From positions 1 through 29,535 of the forward strand of contig CALEYP010000029.1 in NCBI GenBank assembly GCA_937924895.1: a stretch of 29,535 nucleotides of DNA, in the 5' to 3' direction. Below, piece after piece: positions 7,553 through 16,218 of the stretch (positions are counted from its first letter, which is position 1; every line of letters begins with the position of its first letter). Made by a program: the position numbers and the translations under genes. The DNA is from an uncultured Alphaproteobacteria bacterium. Lineage in GTDB: Bacteria; Pseudomonadota; Alphaproteobacteria; Puniceispirillales; Puniceispirillaceae. The notes below the pieces were generated by a model, which was not told where the DNA came from, searched no databases, and saw nothing but the letters and a program-made list of their open reading frames with translations.

Positions 7553-9001
7553 TTATTGCTGCCAATTATCAACGATTTGGTTTAACAGACGAACACCAAA
7601 ACCTGTTCCGCCACTTGGGTGCGCATGGCCCGCTGAATCAGCCCAAGCTTTCCCTGCAATATCAATATGAGCCCATTTCATACCATCATCGATGAAGCGC
7701 TCCAAGAAACAAGCCGCTGTGATGGAGCCCCCCCATGGGCCACCAATATTTTTCATATCTGCAATGTGGGACTTTAGCATTTTATCATAGGCTTCACCCA
7801 TTGGCATCGGCCAACATTTCTCTTCAACCTGCTGACCAGCCTCAACAATTTGAGCTGAAAGGCCATCATCATTGGCGAATAGCCCGGCATATTCTTTGCC
7901 AAGCGCCACAATGATAGCCCCTGTTAAGGTTGCCAAATCAATAATCATTTGTGGTTTGAATTCTTGCTGGCAATAAGTCAGACAATCAGCTAATACCAGC
8001 CGGCCCTCTGCGTCTGTATTGATGACTTCGATGGTTTGACCAGACATTGATGTTACGACATCACCAGGGCGCTGCGCCATACCATCTGGCATATTTTCAA
8101 CCAAACCAACAATTCCAATAACGTTTCTCTTCAGCCCGCGCGCGGCAATGGCACACATCGCACCTGTCACTGCAGCGGCACCACCCATGTCCCATTTCAT
8201 ATCTTCCATGCCCTTAGCCGGCTTGAGCGAGATGCCACCTGTATCGAAGCAAACCCCTTTACCGACAAAAGCAAGTGGCTGTTCGTCACCGCCACCATTC
8301 CATTTCATAATTGCCATATAAGAGTCACGTGATGAGCCTTGTCCGACACCAAGCAACGCCCCCATACCGAGCGCTTCCATCTCTGTCTCACCAAGCACTT
8401 CAATTTCGAGCCCCAGATGCTTGAGCCCTTCAATGTGTCGCACAAATTCACCAGGATAAAGACTATTGGCTGGTTCAGTAACTAAATCACGCGCTAAAAA
8501 GACACCTTTCAACATCGCTTCTGCATCTACAAAATGGGTCTGTATCGCGCTATCACTCGCAATCACAGACAGCTGCAACTGCTTTGTTTCCTCTTTTTTC
8601 GTAAAATAGCGGTTAAATTCATATGATTGGCTCATGGCGCCAGACAAAATACTTGCCGCCAGTGATGCGTCTAATGAGAGAGAAGCCATCACAGCAGACA
8701 TCTTTGATGACTTCCGCATGGCATTATAGAGATGGGCCCCCGCTTTTTCGGCAGCGAGCTTTGTTGTGGGTGCCTCACCAATACCAACGATCAGTAACAA
8801 ACCAGACACGCTAGACATAATGTGACTGCTACCAGCAGAGGCTTTAAATCCAATCGCAGCCGCCTCTTGCTTTGCTTCGCTTTGCTGCGCCTCATCACCT
8901 GACAAAACATCATGGGAGTCTGTCATTAAAATAATACGACAGTCCGCTTTCTGGGCAGATGATTGGTCGGCAGGAAAATCAATCGTTAAATAAGCAGACA
9001 T
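7553..9001 (-). CDS. pepA: leucyl aminopeptidase (M17 family cytosol aminopeptidase)
   Basis: A 482-residue two-metal aminopeptidase that removes N-terminal residues from peptides; in some bacteria it also binds DNA. The signature NTDAEGRL lies at 328-335. Expected metal ligands are Lys248, Asp253, Asp271, Asp330 and Glu332, and expected catalytic residues are Lys260 and Arg334, all present. The N-terminal macro-like domain covers about 1-165 and the catalytic domain the rest. The length is normal. The ATG at 8999-9001 is the first gene codon after a 215-base divergent interval shared with lptF. It is followed directly by holC. Confidence 0.97.
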   Translation of the reverse strand: MSAYLTIDFPADQSSAQKADCRIILMTDSHDVLSGDEAQQSEAKQEAAAIGFKASAGSSHIMSSVSGLLLIVGIGEAPTTKLAAEKAGAHLYNAMRKSSKMSAVMASLSLDASLAASILSGAMSQSYEFNRYFTKKEETKQLQLSVIASDSAIQTHFVDAEAMLKGVFLARDLVTEPANSLYPGEFVRHIEGLKHLGLEIEVLGETEMEALGMGALLGVGQGSSRDSYMAIMKWNGGGDEQPLAFVGKGVCFDTGGISLKPAKGMEDMKWDMGGAAAVTGAMCAIAARGLKRNVIGIVGLVENMPDGMAQRPGDVVTSMSGQTIEVINTDAEGRLVLADCLTYCQQEFKPQMIIDLATLTGAIIVALGKEYAGLFANDDGLSAQIVEAGQQVEEKCWPMPMGEAYDKMLKSHIADMKNIGGPWGGSITAACFLERFIDDGMKWAHIDIAGKAWADSAGHAHPSGGTGFGVRLLNQIVDNWQQ

Positions 9002-9093
9002 GGCAGCTTCCTTTACTGGCTTGGCAATAATTGAGCTATTAAAAATAGACTAACAATCAAAGGGTAACAACGTGAAAATTACTCAGAACTATT

Positions 9094-9123
9094 TTGCCAT
9101 TATGTTGGCGAATATGCTAGATA
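9094..9123 (+). promoter_or_regulatory. candidate promoter for the lptF-lptG-surA-pdxA-ksgA operon
   Basis: TTGCCA (9094-9099) is followed after 18 bases by TAGATA (9118-9123). It lies about 95 bases upstream of the lptF ATG in the pepA-lptF interval, the only sizeable space before this operon. The match is visual and only moderate. Confidence 0.3.
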
Positions 9124-9216
9124 AAGTACAATTAGGCTCTCGCCCCATGAAGGACTAGCCTTTATGATTTGGGTGTTTCAATTCAAAAGTCAAATATCAG
9201 AGGCTTGCTGAGAAAT

Positions 9217-10320
9217 ATGCGACTACATCGCTATCTGTTTATGCAATATTTTCAGCTATGTCTGTTGGTGCTGACAAGCTTAATTATGGTGGTTTGGCTC
9301 AACCAAACTCTGAAGCTGCTTGAATTGGTTGTGAATAAGGGCGCGCCGCTCATCGATTTTTTAATTCTATCTGTGTTAGCAGCCCCTCTGTGGCTATTGG
9401 AGGCCGCACCGATTGCGCTTTTTATCGCAATATTATGGGTATTTAATAAAATTCAATCAGATAGAGAGCTTGTTGTTATGCAAGCCGTTGGCGTCAGCAC
9501 TGCACAATTTGCAAGAGCGCCTCTTATCCTTGCCGTCTCTCTTACCTGTGTCATGGTTTTAAACTCAGTCTATATTTTGCCTAGCTCATTTGGAGAATTT
9601 AAGTTACGCCAGAGTGATTTGCGCAATGCCATTCCGAAAATTCTCCTACAAGATAGGGTCTTTGTGGATATTTCGCCAAAATTAACCATTTACATTGATG
9701 AGCGTGAAACAAGTACCATCGTCCGCAATGTGTTCATTCAAGATGCGCGTGAAGTACCAAATATCACAACGCTAACCGCCTCGAAGGGTACTTTTACCCT
9801 GTCAGAGGGCAAGCCTGTCCTCATCCTTGAAAAGGGCGAGCGCACACAAACAGGCAGTGATGGCACGGCAAGTGCGTCACTTTATTTCGATAGTTACAAA
9901 TTATTCATATCATCTGATATAGCGGCGCAAGGTGGCAAGCGCACGATTGACATGAATGAGGATAGCATCTCCAATCTATTAAACCCAGAGACGGCCATTG
10001 CTGAGCAATATGCACCTCAGCGTGTTGCCTATGGGCATTACCGCATTCTTGCCCCCTTTATGCCCCTTGCCTTGGCATTTGTGGCAATTATCGGCCTATC
10101 ACGCGGCCGGTTGCGGGATGAGTTTGCTCGCAAACGCCTTTGGGGAACCATTTTAACTGCATTCATTGTACAGGTTGGCTTTATTACGGCTCGAAGCTTA
10201 ACTGTCTCTCTACCTTATTTATGGCCCCTTATGTATCTCATGATAGCTTTACCAATCACTATTGGGATATTCATTATATTCCGGCCAAGATTTCAACAGA
10301 TGAAGGAGGCCATAAATTGA
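9217..10320 (+). CDS. lptF: LPS export ABC transporter permease LptF
   Basis: A 367-residue inner-membrane permease of the LptB2FG complex, which extracts lipopolysaccharide and passes it to the periplasmic bridge. It has the family plan: three N-terminal helices (from about residue 10 to 130), a periplasmic beta-jellyroll domain (about 140-255, rich in short strands such as KLTIYIDE and GTFTLSEGKPVLIL), and three C-terminal helices. I chose the ATG at 9217, giving the usual MRLHRYLF start; the frame is open 16 codons further to a TTG at 9169. It begins the plus-strand operon, divergent from pepA. The stop overlaps the TTG start of lptG by 3 bases. Confidence 0.92.
   Translation: MRLHRYLFMQYFQLCLLVLTSLIMVVWLNQTLKLLELVVNKGAPLIDFLILSVLAAPLWLLEAAPIALFIAILWVFNKIQSDRELVVMQAVGVSTAQFARAPLILAVSLTCVMVLNSVYILPSSFGEFKLRQSDLRNAIPKILLQDRVFVDISPKLTIYIDERETSTIVRNVFIQDAREVPNITTLTASKGTFTLSEGKPVLILEKGERTQTGSDGTASASLYFDSYKLFISSDIAAQGGKRTIDMNEDSISNLLNPETAIAEQYAPQRVAYGHYRILAPFMPLALAFVAIIGLSRGRLRDEFARKRLWGTILTAFIVQVGFITARSLTVSLPYLWPLMYLMIALPITIGIFIIFRPRFQQMKEAIN
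10303..10309 (+). promoter_or_regulatory. strong ribosome binding site that fixes the TTG start of lptG
   Basis: AAGGAGG sits 7 bases before the TTG at 10317-10319, inside the last codons of lptF. No ATG is in a suitable place, so this near-perfect site is the main argument for the TTG start. Confidence 0.8.
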
Positions 10321-11423
10321 GACTAGCCCCTCCTCTCCATCTTGGCCTCTATTTGGCAAAGCGATATTTCTTTTGGTTCGCCCTAACCCTGGCTTCGTTG
10401 GTTAGTTTTGTCTTACTGATTGATGCAGTTGAGCTTTATCGTCGTTTCAGTAACATCTCCACTGATGAATCAGCGCTATTCGTTTTCCTCATTTTGCTAT
10501 TAGGCATTCCTGAAAAACTAGACCTTCTTATTTCTTTTGCCGTGATTTTTGGGTCGCTTTTATGTTTTCAACATTGGTCAAAGACAAATGAGTTAATTGC
10601 CGCGCGCAGTTTTGGACAAACGATTTGGCAAGCCCTTATGCCAGTCTTTTTGACGGTATTAGCAATAGGCTTTTTCCAGATCTTAATATTAAATCCAATT
10701 AAGGCTGCTACATCATCTGCTCAGACAGAGATGAAAATCAGTCTTTTTGGCACGACAAGCGCTAACCGGATGTCAGTGTCTGCGTCTGGCGTCTGGCTGA
10801 AAGATAGTACCAGCAGTGATAACCTCATTATCCATGGGCCGAGCCTTGAACTCAGTACCTATCAAATCAATGAGCCGATCATCTACGGCCTACAAACTGA
10901 TGGGTCAGTCATGTGGCGTATCACAGCGCAATCAATGACATTACAAGAAGATGGCTGGCTTATCGCTAAGGGTCAAAAAAGTGACAGAGATGGCACTATT
11001 ACGCCTCTATCACAAATGATGCTCCCAACGTCAATCACACCGTCAGACTTTATACGCACGACACAAGAACCAGAGACGATATCTATCTATGCGTTACCAG
11101 CCTTTATATCAATGCTTGATATAACAGGCCTGCCAGCAAATGAGCATCGTGTGTATTTTCAGCAATTATTGTCAATACCGCTGCAGCTTTTGGCACTATG
11201 CACATTGGCGGTTTGCTTTACCTTACTGCGTTTCACACGTATGCCACGCTATAAATTAATTGCCACCGGTCTCGCCGCTGGTTTTGCCATTTATTTTGTA
11301 ACCGATCTTATCTATTTATTAGGGGCAAATGCACGGCTTCCTATCTTCATTGCGGGCTGGGGGCCTGCTATCACATTATTACTCATTTCAGGGTATTTTA
11401 TCGCCCGTTCAGAGGATGTTTAA
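10317..11423 (+). CDS. lptG: LPS export ABC transporter permease LptG
   Basis: A 368-residue partner of LptF with the same plan: three N-terminal helices (LGLYLAKRYFFWFALTL begins the first), a periplasmic jellyroll at about 135-255, and three C-terminal helices. The start is a TTG whose last two bases share the lptF stop (TTGA), with a strong AAGGAGG upstream, so translation is coupled to lptF. The open frame extends back to 10140 but that part overlaps lptF and reads as non-membrane, unconserved sequence. The next gene is surA, 10 bases on; lptD, commonly found here in related genomes, is absent. Confidence 0.92.
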   Translation: MRLAPPLHLGLYLAKRYFFWFALTLASLVSFVLLIDAVELYRRFSNISTDESALFVFLILLLGIPEKLDLLISFAVIFGSLLCFQHWSKTNELIAARSFGQTIWQALMPVFLTVLAIGFFQILILNPIKAATSSAQTEMKISLFGTTSANRMSVSASGVWLKDSTSSDNLIIHGPSLELSTYQINEPIIYGLQTDGSVMWRITAQSMTLQEDGWLIAKGQKSDRDGTITPLSQMMLPTSITPSDFIRTTQEPETISIYALPAFISMLDITGLPANEHRVYFQQLLSIPLQLLALCTLAVCFTLLRFTRMPRYKLIATGLAAGFAIYFVTDLIYLLGANARLPIFIAGWGPAITLLLISGYFIARSEDV

Positions 11424-11433
11424 GGCTGATATC

Positions 11434-12726
11434 ATGAGACATGACTTCATAAATTATTGGGGCTCAAACCTACCGAGACTCTTAAAAATTTCATGCCTTG
11501 CCATTGGTTTGTTGAGCGTCTCTGCGCCTGCCTATGCGCAATCCATTTCTGTTATCGCGGTGGTTGAAGGCGACCCAATTACAAACTTTCACCTTGAAAA
11601 TAGGCTCCATTACCTCCTCACAACCACCGGCATCAAAATGACCGCCGAAAATGAAGCACAGCTCCGCAATGATGTGCTTCAGATGCTAATCGATGACAAA
11701 ATCAAACTTGCTGAAGCGACAAAGGTGAACCCAGGCCTGATTGGTGCAGCGCGGGCTAAAGCTATAGAATTGGTGAATGACACCTACAGCACTATTGATA
11801 AATCAGCCAATCAAAGATTAAAGGAATTGGAACTGGATAGAGAGACAGTAGAAAATAAGTTTCTCATTGATGTCATCTGGGCCAGCCTCTTAAAAGAAAA
11901 ATTCCAAAATCAATTTGAAAATGCTGCAAAATTGGCAGAACAAAGCCTCGCCCGACTTGAGAAGGATTTATCGCAACCTCAGGTTAAAATATCGGAGATT
12001 GTGCTAGCACCAACGCCTAGTCGTCCAACTGCCCAAAATTTTGATATCGCCACTCAAATGGTTACGGCCATCCGTGAAGGTGCTGATTTCTCTGCGATTG
12101 CGCGACAATATTCGGCAGCAGGCAGTGCCAGCAATGGCGGACGTCTTGATTGGATTGTCACCTCAACCTTGCCAGAGGCATTCCAGAGTATTTTGAGCCA
12201 AGCCCCGTCAGGTGAAGTGCTGGACCCCGTCAATATTGATGGGATTATCTATATCTTGCGCAAAGATGGTGTGCGCGCTAAAGGCTTGATTGACCCGTCA
12301 CAAACAAAATTGACCTTGGCACGAGCCTTAATGCCACTTGATGCCACCATATCAAATGCTGACCAGTTAATCGCAGCCGGTGAGATGAAAAAACGTACCG
12401 AGCAGCTCTCCACTTGTGATGAGATTGAGGCACTGAACACCGAATTTGCCTCAGGACAACCAAGCTATCTCCGTGACCTAGAGCTTGGCTCAATCACGCC
12501 TGCGTTGCGTGATATTATTGAAAAGTTAGCTGACAACACACCGTCTGAGCCACTTATCTTTGCTGAGGGTATGGTTGTGTTCATGATTTGTGAACGTGCA
12601 CTGCCAAAGCTCGATTTGCCGTCTTTTGAAGAACAAGAGCGTACAGAGTTGAATAAGATGTTCTCGACACTCTCTAATCGCTATTTGCTTCGCCTGAGGC
12701 GTTCCACGAATATTGAGCTTCGTTAA
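11434..12726 (+). CDS. surA: periplasmic chaperone and peptidyl-prolyl isomerase SurA
   Basis: A 430-residue protein with a signal peptide (about 1-35, ending APAYA) and an N-terminal SurA chaperone domain that starts SISVIAVVEGDPIT, the usual first strand. A parvulin-type isomerase domain spans about 175-285, with EIVLAP, FSAIARQYSAAGSASNGGRLDW and the hydrophobic LPEAFQSIL segment. The C-terminal part is poorly conserved and may hold a degenerate second domain. SurA escorts outer-membrane proteins, LptD above all, through the periplasm. I chose the ATG at 11434; the frame runs back into lptG to 11329, and an ATG at 11416 is in frame but has its AGAGG too close. The pdxA start follows the stop by 1 base. 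Confidence 0.9.
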   Translation: MRHDFINYWGSNLPRLLKISCLAIGLLSVSAPAYAQSISVIAVVEGDPITNFHLENRLHYLLTTTGIKMTAENEAQLRNDVLQMLIDDKIKLAEATKVNPGLIGAARAKAIELVNDTYSTIDKSANQRLKELELDRETVENKFLIDVIWASLLKEKFQNQFENAAKLAEQSLARLEKDLSQPQVKISEIVLAPTPSRPTAQNFDIATQMVTAIREGADFSAIARQYSAAGSASNGGRLDWIVTSTLPEAFQSILSQAPSGEVLDPVNIDGIIYILRKDGVRAKGLIDPSQTKLTLARALMPLDATISNADQLIAAGEMKKRTEQLSTCDEIEALNTEFASGQPSYLRDLELGSITPALRDIIEKLADNTPSEPLIFAEGMVVFMICERALPKLDLPSFEEQERTELNKMFSTLSNRYLLRLRRSTNIELR

Positions 12727-12727
12727 G

Positions 12728-13729
12728 ATGCGGCAACCAACCCTCATTACGCCAGGAGACCCCGCCGGTATTGGACCTGAGATTGCGTTAAAAGCACTCG
12801 CCAACAACCCCGCCTTGCGCAATAACACGGTTATAATGGGTGATGAGGCGCATCTACAAGACTTAGCTGACAGGTTAGGCCTATCACTTCATTATTCGTC
12901 ATGGGAAGCAGGTGACACTATTATTCCTGATACGATAGCGTTGTTGCCGCTATCATGGCCGGCCAAAGTGGTGCCTGGGCAGCCTGATACACATAATGCC
13001 AATACCATTATCTCTGCCATTGCACAGGCTGTGTCATTGGCACAAAATGGCGCTGTATCTGGGATTGTGACCTGCCCGATCGCAAAATCTGTTTTATATG
13101 ATGTAGGATTTGCCTTTCCTGGCCACACGGAATATTTAGGCAGCTTGTCACAAACAGGCCATGAGCCTATCATGATGCTGGCAAATGATGATTTACGCGT
13201 TGTCCCTGCCACCATTCATATGGCTTTGCAAGATGTACCAAACAGCCTGAACACAGCGGCGCTAACCTCTTTAATCTGTCGCGTGTCTGAAGCTCTACAA
13301 CGAGATTTCGGCCTAGCAAACCCACATATAGCCATTTGTGGCTTGAACCCTCATGCGGGTGAGCAAGGACGTATGGGCAATGAAGAAGAGAGGATCATCG
13401 CACCTGCCATAGCTGAAGCGCAACGCTATTTAGGTGAGGCCAGCATAATTTCAGGTCCACATGCCGCAGATAGCCTCTTCCACAAAGAAAAGAGACAAAA
13501 CTTTGATTGTGTAATTGGCATGTATCATGACCAAGTCCTTATCCCATTGAAAACCATCGATTTTCATAGCGGAGTGAATATTACCTTAGGCCTTGATTTT
13601 GTGCGTACATCACCCGACCACGGCACAGCGTTTGATATTGCAGGTCAAGGCATTGCGAATGAAACCTCTCTGGTACAAGCCATTAAATTAGCAGGTGAGC
13701 TTGGTGAGCGGAGGCAGCGTCATGGATAA
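12728..13729 (+). CDS. pdxA: 4-hydroxythreonine-4-phosphate dehydrogenase
   Basis: A 333-residue NAD-dependent enzyme of pyridoxal phosphate synthesis in the DXP-dependent pathway. It opens TLITPGDPAGIGPEIAL, the family signature. The three metal-binding histidines are His164 (ATIHMAL), His209 (NPHAGEQG) and His267 (MYHDQVLIPLK), with spacing close to that of E. coli PdxA. The ATG at 12728 lies just after the surA stop; a TTG at 12713 in the same frame is less likely. The end overlaps ksgA by 8 bases. The order surA-pdxA-ksgA is the same as in E. coli. Confidence 0.97.
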   Translation: MRQPTLITPGDPAGIGPEIALKALANNPALRNNTVIMGDEAHLQDLADRLGLSLHYSSWEAGDTIIPDTIALLPLSWPAKVVPGQPDTHNANTIISAIAQAVSLAQNGAVSGIVTCPIAKSVLYDVGFAFPGHTEYLGSLSQTGHEPIMMLANDDLRVVPATIHMALQDVPNSLNTAALTSLICRVSEALQRDFGLANPHIAICGLNPHAGEQGRMGNEEERIIAPAIAEAQRYLGEASIISGPHAADSLFHKEKRQNFDCVIGMYHDQVLIPLKTIDFHSGVNITLGLDFVRTSPDHGTAFDIAGQGIANETSLVQAIKLAGELGERRQRHG

Positions 13730-14561
13730 GGGGAAGCAGGCTATTGACCAATTGCCACCGCTGAGACAGCTAACGCAAGATAGTCAACTCTATGCCAAAA
13801 AATCACTTGGGCAAAACTTCTTATTTGACCTGAACCTAACTGGTAAAATCGCACAATATGCGGGCCATAATGTGAAAACGATTATTGAAGTTGGGCCGGG
13901 GCCAGGTGGTTTAACGCGCGCGCTTTTAACAGATACTGACGCTTCTGTTATTGCCATTGAAAAAGACCGCAGAGCCATTCAGTTTCTGGACCATCTTGTC
14001 TATGCCGCAGATGGTCGCCTCTCCCTCATCGAGGCCGATGCGCTAAAAGCGCGCTTATGGGAGATGGGTGAGGCGCCCATATCAATTGTTGCCAATTTAC
14101 TATATAATATTGCAACAAAGTTATTACTGGGATGGTTGAGCCATATTGATGCGTTTGAATCATTTACCCTCATGTTTCAAAAAGAAGTGGCAGAGCGGAT
14201 TTGTGCCCAGCCATCCTCACCTGCCTATGGCAGGCTCAGCATCATCAGCCAATGGTTGGCAGAGACCGATATCCTGTTTGACATCCCCCCTGAGGCTTTT
14301 GTGCCATCCCCGAAAGTAACATCATCTGTGGTTCAGCTTATCCCGCGCCCTGCCCCTCTATACCCCTGTGACAAAGCAACGTTGGAGAAAGTAACCGCGC
14401 AGGCTTTTTCTCAGAGGCGCAAAATGATGCGCGCTAGCTTTAAATCCTATGGCGGTGCTGCCATGCTTGAAGCCATTGATATTGATCCATCAATTCGACC
14501 TCAGGATTTGGATATTGGTGCATTTTGCCGCCTTGCGAACACGCTAAAAGGTCAGTTTTAG
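13722..14561 (+). CDS. ksgA: 16S rRNA dimethyladenosine transferase KsgA/RsmA
   Basis: A 279-residue methyltransferase that dimethylates two adjacent adenines near the 3' end of 16S rRNA. AKKSLGQNFL is at 25-34, SAM motif I EVGPGPGGLT at 56-65, the acidic residue Glu80 after motif II, and Asp106 in EADAL. The catalytic motif IV reads NLLYNI (125-130) where the family usually has NLPYNI: a leucine codon CTA stands in place of a proline codon. The start is the ATG at 13722, 7 bases after GGAGG (13710-13714), inside the end of pdxA. The 3' end overlaps the convergent gmk gene by 4 bases. Confidence 0.96.
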   Translation: MDKGKQAIDQLPPLRQLTQDSQLYAKKSLGQNFLFDLNLTGKIAQYAGHNVKTIIEVGPGPGGLTRALLTDTDASVIAIEKDRRAIQFLDHLVYAADGRLSLIEADALKARLWEMGEAPISIVANLLYNIATKLLLGWLSHIDAFESFTLMFQKEVAERICAQPSSPAYGRLSIISQWLAETDILFDIPPEAFVPSPKVTSSVVQLIPRPAPLYPCDKATLEKVTAQAFSQRRKMMRASFKSYGGAAMLEAIDIDPSIRPQDLDIGAFCRLANTLKGQF

Positions 14562-15196
14562 TCACTTTTGCGTAGCTGTTTCACAAAATCGGACAAGCCA
14601 ATTTGCCTCGTGCGTTTTAATCTCTCTGAGTGAAGGATTTTCTGCACCGCTGTTACAGAAGCCTCGAGATCACGATTGACGATAATGTAGTCATATTCTG
14701 GATAATGGCTCATCTCATCAGCTGCTTTTGCCATGCGTCCTGCTACGACGTCCGCTGAATCCTGCGCACGGTTAAGCAATCTTTTCTCAAGCTCAGAGAC
14801 TGACGGCGGCAAAATAAAGACTTTCACCAAATCTTCTGGCATTAACTCATTGAGCTGCTGCGTGCCTTGCCAATCAATATCAAATAACACGTCTTGACCA
14901 TTTGATAGCTTATCTTCAACAAAGGCCCGAGGTGTGCCGTAATAATGGTCAAACACCTTTGCATATTCTAGAAAAGCACCTTGGTTTATTTGAATTTCAA
15001 AACTGGTTTGATCTGTGAAATGATAGTCACTGCCATCTACCTCACCTGGACGCCTTTTGCGAGTTGTCGCTGATACAGATAATGTGAGGTTATCTTCTAA
15101 CCCGAGTAATTTCTTTGAAATACTTGTCTTTCCGGCACCTGAAGGGGATGACAATACGAGCATTAGACCACGTCTTTGTATCAATTCACCACTCAT
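14558..15196 (-). CDS. gmk: guanylate kinase
   Basis: A 212-residue kinase that phosphorylates GMP to GDP. The P-loop SPSGAGKTS is at 17-25, followed by the GMP-binding block SVSATTRKRRPGEVDGSDYHF and the lid region. DVLFDIDWQGTQQL carries the Walker B aspartate, and FILPPSVSELEKRL is typical. The ATG overlaps the mltG stop (ATGA), so it is coupled to mltG as last gene of the fab operon. The 3' end overlaps ksgA by 4 bases. Together with Ndk it takes GMP from the purine pathway to GTP. Confidence 0.97.
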   Translation of the reverse strand: MSGELIQRRGLMLVLSSPSGAGKTSISKKLLGLEDNLTLSVSATTRKRRPGEVDGSDYHFTDQTSFEIQINQGAFLEYAKVFDHYYGTPRAFVEDKLSNGQDVLFDIDWQGTQQLNELMPEDLVKVFILPPSVSELEKRLLNRAQDSADVVAGRMAKAADEMSHYPEYDYIIVNRDLEASVTAVQKILHSERLKRTRQIGLSDFVKQLRKSD

Positions 15197-16218
15197 TGAC
15201 TGTCTCCTTGCGCGGCATCTTGGCGCGCCTTTACTTTCTGATAGGCTTTCACATTGCGATTATGTTCTTGTAGCGTGGTTGCGAAGTGATGACCACCATT
15301 GCCTGTCGCCACAAAATAATAATAAGGAGTTGGGGCTGGCTGCAAGGCGGCTTTAATTGCCGCCCGCCCTGGATTAGCAATTGCTGTGGCTGGCAGACCG
15401 CCCCTTGTGTAGCTATTCCACGCGCTATCTACCTTCCAATCAGCCCTCGTTAAAGTGCGCACAGCGCCCTCTTTTTGAATCACGCCATATAAAACAGATG
15501 CATCAGACTGCAACCTCATTTTATCACGCAACCGGTTCATAAAGACAGAACTCACAATGGGTTGTTCTTTCACTAACCCTGTTTCTTTTTCGATAATAGA
15601 TGCCATTATAAGGGCATCATGCGGCGTGTCATAAGGAACACGTGGTTGCCGATTTGCCCATTCCTCTGCCAAAATCATTTCTTGGCGTGCTTGCATTCGT
15701 TCAATAAGAGAACGCCTAGTTTCCCCGCGTACGAAAAAGTAAGTATCTGGCGCTAATGAGCCCTCTTCTGGGAACCGGCCAATGGTGCCTGTAAGCCGCT
15801 CTTCTTGTTTTAATAGCTGAGCAACCTCGGATACGGTTGCGCCTTCAATCACAGTAAAGCGATGTTGAAACGGCTTTGCTTTATCTAAATGTTCAAAAAT
15901 CGTGGCAAGGCTAGCCCTTGCAGGAATCAGAAATTCACCAGCTTTTGGCTGGAAGGTCGTATCGTCTAGCAAACTATATGATAAGCGCATTAACTCATAA
16001 TGCCATAACGCACGCAGGAGGCCAGCTTGTTGCAACTGGCCGGCCACCTCATGATGGCCACTACCTGGCGCGATATAGAACAAAGTGTCACTATCGGGGC
16101 CTGATGGCTGGTCTTTAAAGTCGGTGAACCAAAGACCAAATGCCCCAACGGAAATAATAGCCAAAAGGCTCGCAAAAATTGTCAGACGTGAAAGAAGTCT
16201 AACAACAGGCGCTATCAT
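15193..16218 (-). CDS. mltG: endolytic murein transglycosylase MltG (YceG-like)
   Basis: A 341-residue membrane-anchored enzyme that cuts nascent peptidoglycan strands and sets glycan length. One membrane helix spans about residues 8-30, with the rest periplasmic. A LysM-like segment (PPGSGHHEVAGQLQQAGL-type, about 50-68) precedes the YceG domain. The catalytic motif ASIIEKETG lies at 206-214, with Glu210 the likely acid, and NPGRAAIKAALQPAPTPYYYFV near the end is a strong family block. Start and stop overlap fabF and gmk by ATGA junctions. The fabF-mltG-gmk linkage is common in alphaproteobacteria. Confidence 0.95.
   Translation of the reverse strand: MIAPVVRLLSRLTIFASLLAIISVGAFGLWFTDFKDQPSGPDSDTLFYIAPGSGHHEVAGQLQQAGLLRALWHYELMRLSYSLLDDTTFQPKAGEFLIPARASLATIFEHLDKAKPFQHRFTVIEGATVSEVAQLLKQEERLTGTIGRFPEEGSLAPDTYFFVRGETRRSLIERMQARQEMILAEEWANRQPRVPYDTPHDALIMASIIEKETGLVKEQPIVSSVFMNRLRDKMRLQSDASVLYGVIQKEGAVRTLTRADWKVDSAWNSYTRGGLPATAIANPGRAAIKAALQPAPTPYYYFVATGNGGHHFATTLQEHNRNVKAYQKVKARQDAAQGDSQ

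Noticed and set aside
9002..9216. The pepA-lptF interval as a possible RNA gene or small coding gene
   Set aside because: I saw no tRNA-like fold, no strong hairpin and no open frame with a ribosome site; only a candidate promoter.
10140..10316. Upstream extension of the lptG frame
   Set aside because: It overlaps the final helices of LptF in another frame and is not membrane-like; the TTG at 10317 with AAGGAGG explains the start.
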